Positions 45,147-60,276 of a stretch of 64,000 bases of DNA are shown here, one piece after another. The notes under the pieces were generated by a model, which saw only the letters and a list, made by a program, of their open reading frames with translations, searched no databases and was not told the origin of the DNA. The stretch spans positions 28,266,573-28,330,572 of the forward strand of contig OZ024940.1 in NCBI GenBank assembly GCA_964017235.1, read 5' to 3'. Source of the DNA: Sabellastarte sp. h YS-2021 (lineage: Eukaryota; Annelida; Polychaeta; Sabellida; Sabellidae). The translations under genes and the position numbers were made by a program. The number at the start of each line of letters is the position of its first letter. Positions within the stretch are counted from its first letter, which is position 1.

Positions 45147-45730
45147 ATAACACAGATCGAAAGACTAAGATAAATAAAACATATAACTAAAAACAACAAT
45201 CAGTGGTACACGGAGAAGAAAAAAAGAATAAATTAAAATGTCCTTGAGGTGTTATCCCTTCCAAGTGTGAGCTGTAAATGGAAGAAGGGTTCAAATTTTT
45301 TGGCTAAAGAAGGCGTAGGGAGCCAATCAGAAGCCAGTTTACAACCAGCATGGTCATACATACTAAATGCCAGTTTAAGGTACCCTCTCAGGAATGATCT
45401 ACCTGACACCAAGGTGTCATCCCGCAAATAAACAAAATTACATCAAAATGACGTTTTAACAAAGCAAAACACGTTATTATTACTTAAAACACATATTCAA
45501 TCATATTTACTCATATTTTTTTTTTACTAATTAAAATTTTTAATTTTTTTGCAATTTTTCACTATGACGTCACAAAATCGAAAATTTGAAAATTTTAAAA
45601 TTTGTTTTAAAAAATCACTATAATGTCAAAAAAATCCAAAATTTCTTAAATTCGCACAATTTTAACAATGACAATAAAAATCAATATCCTCAACAAAAGA
45701 ATTCAAATTAAACAAATTGTAAGAGAGATA

Positions 45731-46729
45731 ACATTTATACTACAATTCCATTGTCCCTGTTCATACCCAGTGGGTACACACAGCCAAATTTCATAATGAG
45801 TTGAAGTGAATAGCTACCTCTCTATGTCTATTCTTGTTCTTGGCATCTCTCAAGTGGTCTCTTATCCTATCTCCTAACCTCCTTTCTGTTTCCCCGATAT
45901 AAATCTCTCCACATCTAATACATTCAATGCAATAAATATCCATATAAAATAGTAAACAAAGTAAAAACAAAGAGCGTATAAAATAAATAAATTTATTTAA
46001 GCTTTTTACAAGCTGTTTCTGATGAAGGAGTGAGGCTCCGAAAGCTTAAATAAATTTATTTATTTTATACGCTCTTTGTTTTTACTATGTTTACTATTTT
46101 ATATGGATATTTAAAAAGAGCCAAGCGGCATAACTTTATAAACTTGGAATATCAATGCAATAAATGACATCTTTGGTGATACAAGAAAAACTACCTGACG
46201 GAGTAAATTTACCTCTAGGGCCCTCAACTGTGTGTACCTCATTGAAAACAAAGGGACATGTAAGACAACGTTTTCTACCAAATGGCAAAGTTATGCCAGA
46301 CACATCTTTTGAACTGAATCTAGAGTGGACCAGCATGTCTCTTATGTTCCTGTCCCGGTATGAAATCAGAGGTTTTTGTTGAAACAAATAGCCCACTTCC
46401 TCGTCAAGATTTAGCATGTGAAAATTCTTCTCCACAATATCTGTTATTACCTTACTGTGAGAGTTGTATGTAAGGGTAAGTATAACCCTATTCATTTCTT
46501 CAGCAGGTTCTTTTTGTTTCAAAGCATCAGCTCTACTGATATTAGAAACTCTATCTATGGCCTTAGAAACAATATCCTGGGGATAATCTCTCGCTAGAAA
46601 GAAATGTTCCATTTCCTTCTCTTTTGCCTTCAAATCCTGCCTAGGAGCTTTAAACGGAGAAATTGTGAAAATGGAATAGCATTTTTGCATGACTTTGGGT
46701 GGGAGGAACCATATTTAAGGTAAGCATTT
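45731..46729 (-). pseudogene. Retroelement Q, interrupted copy (A3)
   Basis: Open stretch 46136-46690, with the fold-back insertion at 45924-46165. Confidence 0.9.
45924..46165 (+). mobile_element. Fold-back insertion with 14-bp duplication (A3)
   Basis: Copy of 4718-4959. Confidence 0.85.
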
Positions 46730-46981
46730 ATAAGCACTCTTGTTTAGACAGCCTCCCTTCGCAAATTTCTTTTTGTTCATCTGATAAAAATTTTAAATCT
46801 TCAACTTAAGCCAGGTCCAAATAATCAACTAAGCTGTGATCCATAGCTTCTTTTGACATTAATTGTTTATAAAAATTCCGGACATGTTTTAAAATTTCCT
46901 TCTGCTTATTAACTAAAATTCCATCCACTAGCAATTTATCTAAAGTACGTTTTTCTGCTCTTTTTTGTTTCTTTATTTAAG
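46730..46981 (-). pseudogene. LINE-like fragment (A3)
   Basis: Copy of 5524-5775. Confidence 0.6.
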
Positions 46982-47186
46982 AAAAATCTTCACAATATAT
47001 TCAAAATTCAAATAATTATTTGAAACTATCAAAATATATCGCTCCTCACTTCAATATCGTGCTGAAGCTGCTCTCAGATACTTTTCATTTTCGTGTAATT
47101 TATTTTCCGATATGTACAGTGTAATATGTAATGCCAGACACTTCTTTTGAACTGAATCTAGAGTGGACCAGCATGTCTCTTATGTT

Positions 47187-47397
47187 AAATAATAAACAAA
47201 GTAAAAACAAAGAGCATATCAAATAAATAGATTTATTTGAGCTTTCGGAGCTTCACTCCTTCATCAGAAATAGCTTACAATTGTTTAAATTTAAATTGCT
47301 TTCAAATTTAAACAATTGTAAGCTATTTCTGATGAAGGAGTGAAGCTCCGAAAGCTCAAATCCATTTTTTATTTTATATGCTCTTTGTTTATTATTT
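47187..47397. repeat. Terminal-repeat palindrome at the A3/B3 boundary
   Basis: Copy of 5981-6191. Confidence 0.92.
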
Positions 47398-48030
47398 CAC
47401 AAAGAATAAATGAGACAAACTTTCTTCATGCTGTTGACATAAGATACATTTTGGGCTTTCGACAATTTTTCTAAAGAAATATAAATATTGGTTCACTTGG
47501 TAAGATATGATGAACCATTCTATAAGTTACATCTCTGCTTTCCGGAGAAAGCAAAGGGTGGTTCATGTTTCGGAAAGATTTTGAAAAATCAATCTTTGGG
47601 AAGATATTTAAGATTCTTGGTGGTTTAACTTTCTCTTGTAAACAGAGAGAATTGAGCCCTTTTTAAAAGTCATTGACTGAAAGTCAAAGGATTTGTCAAG
47701 TTTAGATAAATCTTAAAAGCAGCTAGAGCATTAGCATAGAACACAGGCTTTTCAATTGAATCAAGACCACATCTTGAGATAAATATTCTCTCAGATCAAG
47801 CTTAAGCCAGTACATGGCAAAATTTTTCCATTTACAATGGCTACCATATAAAAGGTAGGTGAATAAAAATATTTTAGCTTTCATTAGATATAAGTAAGGG
47901 AAATACCACCACCAGCATAGCTGTTGTATAGCATTTCACATTTGAGACACTGTCTTGTTATTCCACAAAAAGTGAATTTGAATTGGTATTTGAATTGGTT
48001 TGTGTTCTGAGGAAGGAGTGAGGCTCCGAA

Positions 48031-50790
48031 ATGTCAAATAATTTATATTATTGCTCTTTTATCATAACATTTCTTTTCTTTGCTGTGTTTGAAGAAACAA
48101 AGAGCGAAGCAGCACATTTAAAAAGTTTATCAAGGTTTTGTTTCAAAGCTCCCAAAATGAGAAACTTGAAATCACAATTCCACAGTCGTCTGTGCACTTT
48201 CTTATCAAATTTCGGTACAAATGTGCAGTCGGAAGCTAGGGGAAAAGGTTTGGCCACTTTTAACAAAACAACGTTTGCGTCTCAGAGAAGGTTTCTTACA
48301 ACGTGTTTGCAAAGAAAAGTTATCCCAAATGGATTTTCACTTAAGTTCAACAGTTCATCGAGTAAAGGTATTCTTCAAAGCTGTTCCTTTAACCTGATGA
48401 GAAATGCACTGAAAGATGTAACATGGAAAATTCAGGAACATTCAAAGAATCTTAAGGCAAGTACTCAAAATCTTCAGGTTTGGTGTACCCATTCCAAGTT
48501 TGCCCAGATTTCACATTTTATTCATACATGCAACTATGAACTTTATTTTAAACTGGACGAAATCAAATGTAATAAGTTGAAAGATCTTTTGCCCAAATTG
48601 GATGAAAAGGATTAGAATTCTATCCGATTTGGATAATTCAGAACGTTCACTTCTTAGAAAAGGTCTAGGATTTGTTCTAGTTCACAAACAACCAGATCCA
48701 GTTCGAAGTCTTGAAGACCTCCATAGATTCCACCATAAGGTGAGACTTCATGCTTTTTTCAATAACCTGGATCAGACTATTAACGAAAGAAACCATGCAA
48801 GTGATTTACCTGATGATGAAGTCATGAGCTTCAAGAGACAATCTAGGTCATCATTTACACCTAAAGAAGGTCAGTTTGACGCAGTTGATAGATTCATGTC
48901 AAAATGTTGTGATGATTTTTCTCAATCTAATTTTAAACCACCAAAAAGATCAAATTTGAAAGCAGATGAAGAAGAGGCCCTTCAAAAACTCAGAAAGAGA
49001 GAAGACATTGTTATCAAACCTGCTGATAAAGGGGGAGCTGTAGTTGTGTGGAGAAAGGATCTCTATTGTGACGAAGCCAAGAAGCAATTATCATGTGAAC
49101 AATTTTATACAAAACTTGATTGTGCCATCACTAACCAAATAAGTAAAACAGTAGAAAAAGAACTCAAATCAATCATCTCTAAAGGTGAATTGCCAAAAAC
49201 AGCATTGAACTTAGTGGTAGACAATCCTAAATGGAGTAATTTAATTACATGTTGCCCAAGATTCAGAAACTTGGAAACCCTGGTAGACCTGTTGTGTCCT
49301 CTTGTTCTTGCCCGACAACTTTGATATCCAAGTACCTTAGTGAGTTTTTGAAACCAATAGTTACCAAACTTACCATCTTGTGTGAAAGACACTAATCATG
49401 CCTTGAAGATGATGGAAAACTTCCGATTTCAAGAAGAAAATGCTCTTCTTTTCACCATGGATATAAAGGGACTTTACACTAATATACCCAATGACTATGG
49501 TCTTAACACAATGAAATATTTCCTAGAAAAACGTGAAATTCAGAATCCACCCACCCACACGTTATTAAGACTTGCAGAACTTGTGTTGACACAAAATTGT
49601 TTCAGTTTTGATGATGCTTTCTATTCGCAAACAGGTGGGACAATGATTGGGACTCCATTTGGACCTGAATATTCAAATTTGGCTGTTGGAAAATTTGAAT
49701 TACACGTTGCTGATAGGTTCAATGGTGCTATGCCAGAATTTTCTCACAGATATATTGATGATGTAGTTGGTCCAACCTCCATCTTGAGAGTAGATTAATT
49801 TATTGATTATGTGTGCAATTTCCATCCAGCTTTTCACTTTACTTTTGTTGTATCTGAGACAGAAATAGAATTTTTGGATATAAAAATTTCAGTTTCCAGA
49901 AAAAATTGTCCACCTCAGTACATTACAAGGCTACTGACAGTCATTCATATTTAAGATATGGTTCTTGCCACCCAAAGGCTTGTAAAAATGCTATACCATA
50001 CTCTCAGTTTTTAAGATTGAGAAGACTGTGTTCAGAAGAAAACGATTTTGTGTCAAAAGTGAATGAAATGGAAAATTTCTTTCTTGTGAGGGATTATCCC
50101 CAAAAAGGAATTGATAAAACAAAAACATAAGTAATTGGAATCAATCGAGCTCAAGTTCTTCAAAAAAGACCAAAAGGGGTGAACACTACCTTCAATTCAC
50201 ACAGCTAAATGATAAAAAACATCATAGAAAGAAATTTTCACATTTTGCAATTGGATGATAAAGTAGGCTACCTTTTCCAAGAGAAACCTTTAGTTTCATA
50301 TCGTAGAGACTGAAATGTGAAAGATATGCTTGTACACGCAAACATTGGTGTAAATTCTAAAGTCGGCAAAACTCGTAAATGTGTCCGGACAAGATGTTTT
50401 ACCTGTCCTCATGTTTTTGATGATGTCCACCAAGTCAGAGGGCCAAAGGGTGTATACTCTCCAAAGGACAACATTAGTTGTATCAGCAAAGATATAATAT
50501 ACTGTATCGAATGTTTGAAATGTGGTAGTCTTTACATAGGGGAAACTGAAAGAAGACTAGGGGACAGAATTCGAGAACATTTAAGAGATATAAAGACTAA
50601 GCAACCCCAGAAACAGGTATCTGTGCATTTTAACTCACAAGGGCATAGCTTGAATGACCTAAAAGTTCAAGTTTTATATCAAAATTTTAGGGACAAGTTT
50701 TCCAGAAAGGCAAAAGAAAGCTTCTTGATTCAAAAATTAGGCACTGTGTTTCCGGATGGGATGAATATAGATGGGGGAATTGAAACTTAA
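48031..50790 (+). pseudogene. Retroelement P, B3 copy
   Basis: Pieces 48031-48615, 48602-49324, 49382-49798, 49906-50130, then the linker and GIY-YIG. A private stop at 50311-50313 breaks the RDRN linker motif, leaving 50317-50790 open. The B-specific stop is at 50206-50208. Confidence 0.92.
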
Positions 50791-51075
50791 AGTTTCTTAT
50801 TATATTTACTTACCTTTTCTTTACATTTTCTTTCATATGGATGTTGCATATTCACTCTGTAATCTTTGCATCCTTTGTATTTACATAAGATTTCTTCCAT
50901 TTGGAACGCTAAATGAGGTAATTTTTACGTTATAATATGTGGTGACGTTTTTTTGACGTCTTTATGACGTTTATACTACATACCGTAATTATCAATTGCT
51001 ACGTCATAAAAATTTTGTTTATAACGTAGAAAGGATGGAGGGATTGCTTTGTGATGTTTATTTTGTATATTGTTT

Positions 51076-51402
51076 ATGTATTTGAATTGGTTTGTGTTCT
51101 GAGGAAGGAGTGAGGCCCCGAAATGTCAAATAAATTTATATTATTTCTCTTTTATAATAACATTTCTTTTATTTTGTGTGTTTGAAGAAACAAAGACCAA
51201 AGCAGCACATTTAAAAGTTTACCAAGGTTTTGTTTTAAAGCTGCCAAAATGAGAAACTTGATATCACAATTCCCCAGTCGTCTGTGCACTTTCTTATCAA
51301 ATTTCGGTACAAATGTGCAGTCGGAAGGTAGGCCAAAAGGATTGGCCACTTTTAACAAAACAAGGTTTGTGTCTAAGTTATCCCCAATGGATTTTTACTT
51401 AA
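51076..51402 (+). mobile_element. Second P 5' end (B3)
   Basis: Copy of 9870-10196, motif at 51099-51123. The inverted Q and P pieces follow to 52131. Confidence 0.75.
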
Positions 51403-52240
51403 ATATTCCAAGTTACTAAAGTTATGCTGCTTGGCTCTTTAAATATCCATATAAAATAGTAAACAAAGTAAATTTGAATGTTCCTGCATTTTCCATGTTA
51501 CATCTTTCAGTGCATTTCTCATCAGGTTAAAGGAACAGCTTTGAAGAATACCTTTACTTCTCCTCGATGAACCGTTGAACTTAAGTAAAAATCCATATAA
51601 AATAGTAAACAAAGTAAAAACAAAGAGCATTTCAAATAAACAGATTTATTTGAGCTTTCGGAGCTTCACTCCTTCATCAGAAATGGCTTACAATTGTTTA
51701 AATTTGAAAGAAAGCTCTTTTTATATGTAAATGAACAAAATTACATCAAAATGACGTTTTAATAAAGCAAAACACGACATTATTACTTAAAACACATATT
51801 TAGTCACATTTACGTCATGAATTTTAAGATGACGTCACAAAAAAAATTTTTTTTACTATGACGTCACAAAAATCAAAATTTTTAAATTTTTTTGCAATTT
51901 TTCACTATGACGTCACAAAATCGAAAATTTTCAAATTTTTAAAAATTTTTTTTAAATTCACTATAATGTCAAAAAAATCCAAAATTTCTTATATAAGAAC
52001 AATTTGGGCTATGACAATAAAAATTAATATCCTCCACAAAAGAATTTGAATTAAACAAATTGTAAGAGAGATAACATTTATACTACAATTCCATTGTCCC
52101 TGTTCATACCCAGTGGGTACACACAGCCAAATTTGGATGATGAAGTAGGCTACCTTTTCCAAGAGAAACCTTTAGTTTCATATCGTAGAGTCCGAAATGT
52201 GAAAGATATGCTTGTACACTCAAACATTGGTGTAAATTCT

Positions 52241-53540
52241 ATGACTATGGTCTTAACACAATGAAATATTTCCTAGAAAAACGTGAAATTCAGAATCCAC
52301 CCACCCACACGTTATTAAGACTTGCAGAACTTGTGTTGACACAAAATTGTTTCAGTTTTGATGATGCTTTCTATTCGCAAACAGGTGGGACAATGATTGG
52401 GACTCCATTTGGACCTGAATATTCAAATTTGGCTGTTGGAAAATTTGAATTACACGTTGCTGATAGGTTCAATGGTGCTATGCCAGAATTTTCTCACAGA
52501 TATATTGATGATGTAGTTGGTCCAACCTCCATCTTGAGAGTAGATTAATTTATTGATTATGTGTGCAATTTCCATCCAGCTTTTCACTTTACTTTTGTTG
52601 TATCTGAGACAGAAATAGAATTTTTGGATATAAAAATTTCAGTTTCCAGAAAAAATTGCCCACCTCAGTACATTACAAGGCTACTGACAGTCATTCATAT
52701 TTAAGATATGGTTCTTGCCACCCAAAGGCTTGTAAAAATGCTATACCATACTCTCAGTTTTTAAGATTGAGAAGACTGTGTTCAGAAGAAAACGATTTTG
52801 TGTCAAAAGTGAATGAAATGGAAAATTTCTTTCTTGTGAGGGATTATCCCCAAAAAGGAATTGATAAAACAAAAACATAAGTAATTGGAATCAATCGAGC
52901 TCAAGTTCTTCAAAAAAGACCAAAAGGGGTGAACACTACCTTCAATTCACACAGCCAAATGATAAAAAACATCATAGAAAGAAATTTTCACATTTTGCAA
53001 TTGGATGATAAAGTAGGCTACCTTTTCCAAGAGAAACCTTTAGTTTCATATCGTAGAGTCCGAAATGTGAAAGATATGCTTGTACACTCAAACATTGGTG
53101 TAAATTCTAAAGTCGGCAAAACTCTTAAATGTGGTTGGACAAGATGTTTTACCTGTCCTCATGTTTTTGATGATGTCCACCAAGTCAGAGGGCCAAAGGG
53201 TGTATATTCTCCAAAGGACAACTTTAGTTGTATCAGCAAAGATATAATATACTGTATCGAATGTTTGAAATGTGGTAGTCTATACATAGGGGCAACTGAA
53301 AGAAGATTAGGGGACAGAATTCGAGAACATTTAAGTGATATAAAGACTAAGCAACCCCAGAAACAGGTATCTGTGCATTTTAACTCACAAGGGCATAGCT
53401 TGAATGACCTGAAAGTTCAAGTTTTATATCAAAATTTTAGGGACAAGTTTTCCAAAAAGGCAAAAGAAAGCTTCTTGATTCAAAAATTAGGCACTGTGTT
53501 TCCGGATGGGATGAATATAGATGGGGGAATTGTAACTTAA
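52241..53540 (+). pseudogene. Retroelement P2 (B3)
   Basis: Pieces 52261-52548, 52656-52880 and 52929-53540; Ile state as in B1. Confidence 0.9.
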
Positions 53541-53758
53541 AGTTTCTTATTATATTTACTTAACTTTTCTTTACATTTTCTTTCATATGCATATTACATA
53601 TTCACTCTGTAATCCTTGCATCCTTTGTATTTATATAAGATTTCTTCCATTTGGAACGCTAAATGAGGTAATTTTTATGTTATATTGTGTGGTGACGTGT
53701 TTTTAACTACAGGATTTTTAAAATTAAGAATGAAAACAATTTAGACGAGAAAGAAAAT

Positions 53759-54820
53759 ATTTGGTAATACAAGAAAAACTACCTGAAGGAGTAAATTTAC
53801 CTCTAGGGCCCTCAACTGTGTGTACCTCATTGAAAACAAAGGGACATGTAAGACAACGTTTTCTACCACATAGCAAAGTTATGCCAGAAACATCTTTTGA
53901 ACTGAATCTAGAGTGGACCAGCATGTCTCTTATGTTCCTGTCCCTACGGTATGAAATCAGAGGTTTTTGTTGAAACAAATAGCCCACTTCCTCGTCAAGA
54001 TTTAGCATGTGAAAATTCTTCTCCACAATGTCCATTATTACTTTACTGTGAGAGTTGTATGTAAGGGTAAGTATAACCCTATTCATTTCTTCAGCAGGTT
54101 CTTTTTGTTTCAAAGCATCAGCTCTACTGATATGAGAAACTCTATCTATGGCCTTAGAAACAATATCCTGGGGATAATCTCTCTCTAGAAAGAAATGTTC
54201 CATTTCCTTCTCTTTTGCCTTCAAATCCTGCCTATCAGAACATAGGCGCTTTAAACGGAGAAATTGTGAAAATGGAATAGCACTTACTTCAGAAACTGTG
54301 AAAGTATATTGAAAGGATGGGTGGAAATTGCTGACAAAATTTATAAATCTATCCAGATTTTCTCTAGACATTGAAGTTGCACCCAAAATATCATCAATAT
54401 ACCTTTTGTGAAACTCAGGAAAAGAACCATCATATGTTTCAGAGATTTCATTTTCCTGCTTCCCCACAGCCAAACAAGAGTATTCTGGGCCGAATGGTGT
54501 GCCTATCATTGTACCGCCAGTTTGTGAATAGTAGTTATCACCAAACTTGAAGCAATTCTGTGTCAAAACTAGTTCTGCTAGTCTCAGAAGGGTATGTGTT
54601 GGAGGATTCTGAACATTTCTTTTCTCCAAAAAGTATTTTAGTGCATTCAGACCATACTCATTGGGAATATTAGTATAGAGACCCTTAATGTCCATGGTAA
54701 ACAAAAGCCTATTTTCACCTCGAAGTCGAAAATTTCGCACCAAGTTCAATGCATGATTAGTGTCCTTTACAAAAGTTGGCAAAGCTCTCACAATGGGCTT
54801 GAGTGTATCGCTGAGATATA
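53759..54820 (-). pseudogene. Retroelement Q, minus copy (B3)
   Basis: The open frame spans 53724-54941. Confidence 0.9.
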
Positions 54821-56336
54821 TGTGCAAGAGACCTTCCAGATACGGCAGCAGCTTTATTGGTTGAGAAACCGAAATGTAGCAATTTATATATTTTGCCGAA
54901 AATCCATAAGCCAGGAAACCCAGGTAGGCCAGTTGTTTCATCTTGTTCCTGTCCTACTAATGTATTTTCAAAATATCTCAGTGATACACTCAAGCCCATT
55001 GTGAGAGCTTTGCCAACTTTTGTAAAGGACACTAATCATGGATTGAACTTGGTGCGAAATTTTCGATTTCGAGGTGAAAATAGGCTTTTGTTTACTATGG
55101 ACATTAAGGGTCTCTATACTAATATTCCCAATGAGTATGGTCTGAATGCACTAAAATACTTTTTGGAGAAAAGAAATGTTCAGAATCCCCCAACACATAC
55201 CCTTCTGAGACTAGCAGAACTAGTTTTGACACAGAATTGCTTCAAGTTTGGTGATAACTACTATTCACAAACTGGCGGTACAATGATAGGCACACCATTC
55301 GGGCTAGAATACTCTTGTTTGGATGTGGGGAAGCAGGAAATTGAAATCTCTGAAACATATGATGGTCCTTTTCCTGAGTTTCACAAAAGGTATATTGATG
55401 ATATTTTGGGTGCAACTTCAATGTCTAGAGAAAATCTGGATAGATTTATAAATTTTGTCAGCAATTTCCACCCATCCTTTCAATATACTTTCACAGTTTC
55501 TGAATTTCCTTGACATCAAGTTGTGTGTCAAAGCAGATGCAATTAGCACATGGGTTTACTACAAAGAAACTGACAGTCATGCTTACCTTAAATATGGTTC
55601 CTCCGATCCAAAGTCATGCAAAAATGCTATTCCATTTTCACAATTTCTCCGTTTAAAGCGCCTATGTTCTGATACGCAGGATTTGAAGGCAAAAGAGAAG
55701 GAAATGGAACATTTATTTCTAGCGAGAGATTATCCCCAGGATATTGTTTCTAAGGCCATAGATAGAGTTTCTCATATCAGTAGAGCTGATGCTTTGAAAC
55801 AAAAAGAACCTGCTGAAGAAATGAATAGGGTTATACTTACCCTTACATACAACTCTCACAGTAAAGTAATAAAGGACATGCTGGTCCAGTCTAGAATCAG
55901 TTCAAAAGATGTTTCTGGCATAACTTTGCCATGTGGTAGAAAACGTTGTCTTACATGTCCGTTTGTTTTCAATGAGGTACACACAGTTGAGGGCCCTAGA
56001 GGCAAATTTACTCCTTCAGGTAGTTTTTCTTGTATCACCAAAGATGTCATTTATTGCATTGAATGTATTCGATGTGGAGAGATTTATATCGGGGAAACAG
56101 AAAGGAGGTTAGGAGATAGGATAAGAGAACACTTGAGAGATGTCAAGAACAAGAATAGACATAGAGAGGTAGCTATTCACTTCAACTCTTTGGGCCACAG
56201 TTTAGATCATTTCAGAGTGAAAGTTCTGTTTGAAAGTTACTTCATTATGAAATTTGGCTGTGTACCCACTGGGTATGAACAGGGACAATGGAATTGTAGT
56301 ATAAATGTTATCTCTCTTTCAATTTATTTAATTTGA
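54817..56336 (+). pseudogene. Retroelement Q, plus copy (B3)
   Basis: Frames 54857-55513 and 55455-56336; same lesions as B1. Confidence 0.9.
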
Positions 56337-57054
56337 ATTCTTTTGTTGAGGATATTGATTTTTATTGTCATTGTTAAAATTGTGCGAATTTAAGAAATTT
56401 TGGATTTTTTGACATTATAGTGATTTTTAATAAAATTTTAAAAAATTTTTAAATTTTCGATTTTGTGATGTCATATTGAAAAATTGCAAAAAAAATTAAA
56501 ATTTTAATTTTTGTGACGTCATAGTAAAAAAAAAATTTTTTGTGACGTCATCTTGAAATTTATGACGTAAATATGACTGAATATGTGTTTCACGTAATAA
56601 TGACGTGTTTTGCTTTGTTAAAACGTCATTTTGATGTAATTTTGTTTATTTACATATGAAAAGAGCTTTCTTTCAAATTTAAACAATTGTAAGCTATTTC
56701 TGATGAAGGAGTGAATCTCCGAAAGCCCAAGTTAATATATTTATTTGACATGTTCTTTGTTTTTACTTTGTTATTTTATTAAGATTCTTGGTGGTTTAAC
56801 TTTCTCTTGTAAAAAGAGAGAATAAGCCCTTTTAAAAGTCATTGACTTAAAGTCAAAGGTTTTTGTCAAGTTTAGATAAATCTTTAAAAGCAGCTAGAGC
56901 ATTAGCACAGAACACAGGCTTTTGAATTGAATCAAGGCGTGAGGCTCCGAAAGCTTAAATAAGTTTATTTATTTTATACGCTCTTTGTTTTTACTTTGTT
57001 TACTATTTTATATGGATATTTAAAAAGAGCTAAGCAGCATAACTTTATTAACTT

Positions 57055-58470
57055 GACATATCTAACAGATGGATAAGACAATGAAAAATAAGTATCCAAA
57101 TATCTAAATTTATGGATTGAACTATTAATAGAGGCCCCTTTGGGCCAACTTAGGTCCATTATGGTATGTCTTTTATCAGTATTTTGCTTCGGGCGAGTCA
57201 TCAATGGAGAAACGTGAACTGGAAATGGCAGTTGTTGAAAAGGACCATATATTGCTCCATAGTTCAATTCTTCAGTTATATACTTTTCAATTTGATCCTT
57301 ATGTTGTGTGGCCGAAGTATGATTTTGGTATGTTGGTTGGAGTATGGAGTTTCTGTCGAAATCGAGAGGGAAACCATAATTTATGAGATCTGGGAGTTGT
57401 TTATCCCAATAATCTTGAAGATGGAAATACCATCTTTGCGGATTGAGTTGAGTAGGTACTGGTATTCTGGATTTTAAAAAATTTGGAACTCCACTATTGC
57501 GTATTATTTTATGAGCCTCTATGATATCAGGTACTTTTTTCCAGACAATGTCTGGGCCTTCATAAACTTTCAAGTCATTTAATGGAATATATCCAAAGTC
57601 GCCCCCATTTTGTGCTAAACAGGCCATATGATCTTTACTCAGATGTTTATTTTTCCACACATATAGAGGAATTTGTTGTAATGTTTCATCAGAGTGACAA
57701 TTCATATCTTTGGCTACATGTGTTTGTGCTTTTTGAAGAAAATTTTTAGCCAAAGTCTGATTTTGGTTATCATGTGCCTTATCATGTGCCTGTTGAGTGA
57801 CTTTTAATGTATCTGGGATATCAGTGCTCTGTCTCACATGATGAGACAAGGCACTAAAATTTTTGTCGTGAGCAACAACATGGAAGCGACCTGGTTTGCC
57901 ATTGATTGATTTATCAGATACTTCAGTATAGGAAGCATGTTCGCATGCAGTGTACTCTTTACTTGATTTGTCATTAAAAGGCTGTAATTCCCCCTCAGAA
58001 TCCCCAATATCACTATAACGGTTTGATGACGAATCGTCAAGCAGATCAGTCAAAATGTGAAACCTATTAGTAAGAAACCCCTGATGGTGAGCATCTGAAC
58101 TGACTTCACTGGTTTGAACCCGTGTCTTGGCATATGAGGGTCTATTAGGGGAAGTACAGCCTTTTGCATTCACACTCACCTTGGAAGGGGTAACGATTTT
58201 AGGTTTGACCTTGTCGTTGTTGACAGTGACGATGCGGGGATCCGAAGTAACATGGTTGTAAACCACATTTTGTTTTGAATTACAGTATAGAGTTTTGGCA
58301 ACTTGGGCGTACGTCCTATGATCCCTTGTGTTATTAAAAGCTTTGGAAGAGTGAAACCATTGAAAAGCTATTTGTTTATCTGTATGCAACTCAGAAATTT
58401 TTAACATTTTTAGTGTTCCAAACCATTCTAGTTTTAAAATGACACAAGTTATGAGGACCCACGCCCAGGT
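57055..58470 (-). pseudogene. DIRS-like pol, truncated (B3)
   Basis: The open frame from the first ATG spans 56974-58407. Confidence 0.87.
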
Positions 58471-59683
58471 TTACTCGTTTTTTGTATTTTTTGATTTGTT
58501 CTGGCATTCCATTTCAGAATGTGGAAAAGATTTGCCATTCTTGCTGAAGCAATAATTGCATACATGTTTGTAAATCACACCTTTCGTTTAATGGGCGGCT
58601 TGATGCATGCATGAGCCCTGGTTGAAAAATTGGCAAATCATGGTCCTAGCAGTTTTGTCACGTTTTGTAGCATTTTTGGCAAAATTTTGAGTAGCAGGGG
58701 TATGACGTTGAGCAATATGCTCGCATAATTCGATCAATGAGATCAGTTTGAGTATAATCTTTGATCTCACCTTGTTCCATACGACAGAGTAAAACTGCAT
58801 GGCAGGCCTTTGCAGAGCTCCAGGAAAAATCATTAGAATCATCTAGTAACGAAATAAGATAATCCAACATAGAATCTTTGTTTTGAATACAATTTTCATC
58901 ACGCATTGTTCTGCAAAAGCCTGCCATCCATTGACCCATGGTTAATTGGTCGTATGAAACTCTTTCTTTCTGGGAACCTGCCAAGACATGTTCGTGGGGC
59001 CATTTTACTCTATTTTTGACGAAAACATCAACTGTTCCACCCCTTTGGGACTTAATTTTATTCTCTGACATACCTGACTTTGCTAATTGCTGTAATTCTT
59101 TAATTCTCTCTTCAACACTACGTTGTATTTGGTTGTTTGCTCTGATTTATTCTAACGAAGGAATCTGTGCAGTACCAGACTGGGGAAACATTTCCGTGTT
59201 AACAGTGGGAGTACTTTTTTCCGCATGAGTACTGTCTAGTTTGTTGATACTAGTACTTTTATGGGTTTTTGACACACGGCTGCCCTTGACTTTGGATTTA
59301 TCAGCTGTTTTCTTGACAGGCTTGTCCTCTAATTTGGAAAGCCTATCATTAATGGCAGTAAGCTGTGACAAAATTTGTTGGTTGACTAGGGTTTGTGTCT
59401 CTTGAAAGCCAGAGTCATGGGCAGACTTGTTGGATTTTTCAACATGTAACCGGTTAAACGAACGCCCACTTGGGCCCGAACCGTCACTGTCAGAATCATG
59501 CATAATTTGCCCACAGTCTATGTCACTGTCTGATACTGAAGAATCTGAATCTTGGTGAGACATGGTTTGTTTTTGCCCCAACAAGTTCGTTACAAATTCG
59601 TTATCATCCGACATATGCAATTCAAACTGTACGTGAGATGTATCAGACTTTTGTGAACGCAAATTATATTTTTTCTTCTCCAT
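58471..59683 (-). pseudogene. DIRS-like gag, broken (B3)
   Basis: Frames 59147-59683, 58658-59071 and 58588-58842; it keeps the Cys of ICQFF. Confidence 0.85.
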
Positions 59684-60276
59684 ATAACACAGATCGAAAG
59701 ACTAAGATAAATAAAACATATAACTAAAAACAACAATCAGTGGTACACGGAGAAGAAAAAAAGAATAAATTAAAATGTCCTTGAGGTGTTATCCCTTCCA
59801 AGTGTGAGCTGTAAATGGAAGAAGGGTTCAAATTTTTTGGCTAAAGAAGGCGTAGGGAGCCAATCAGAAGCCAGTTTACAACCAGCATGGTCATACATAC
59901 TAAATGCCAGTTTAAGGTACCCTCTCAGGAATGATCTACCTGACACCAAGGTGTCATCCCGCAAATAAACAAAATTACATCAAAATGACGTTTTAACAAA
60001 GCAAAACACGTTATTATTACTTAAAACACATATTCAATCATATTTACTCATATTTTTTTTTTTACTAATTAAAATTTTTAATTTTTTTGCAATTTTTCAC
60101 TATGACGTCACAAAATCGAAAATTTTAAAATTTTAAAATTTGTTTTAAAAAATCACTATAATGTCAAAAAAATCCAAAATTTCTTAAATTCGCACAATTT
60201 TAACAATGACAATAAAAATCAATATCCTCAACAAAAGAATTCAAATTAAACAAATTGTAAGAGAGATAACATTTAT

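Larger units (their letters stand above)
41207..47271. repeat. Array unit A3
   Basis: Third short unit. It shares the Asn, Glu and His diagnostic states with A1 but lacks the A1 stop at 772. Confidence 0.93.
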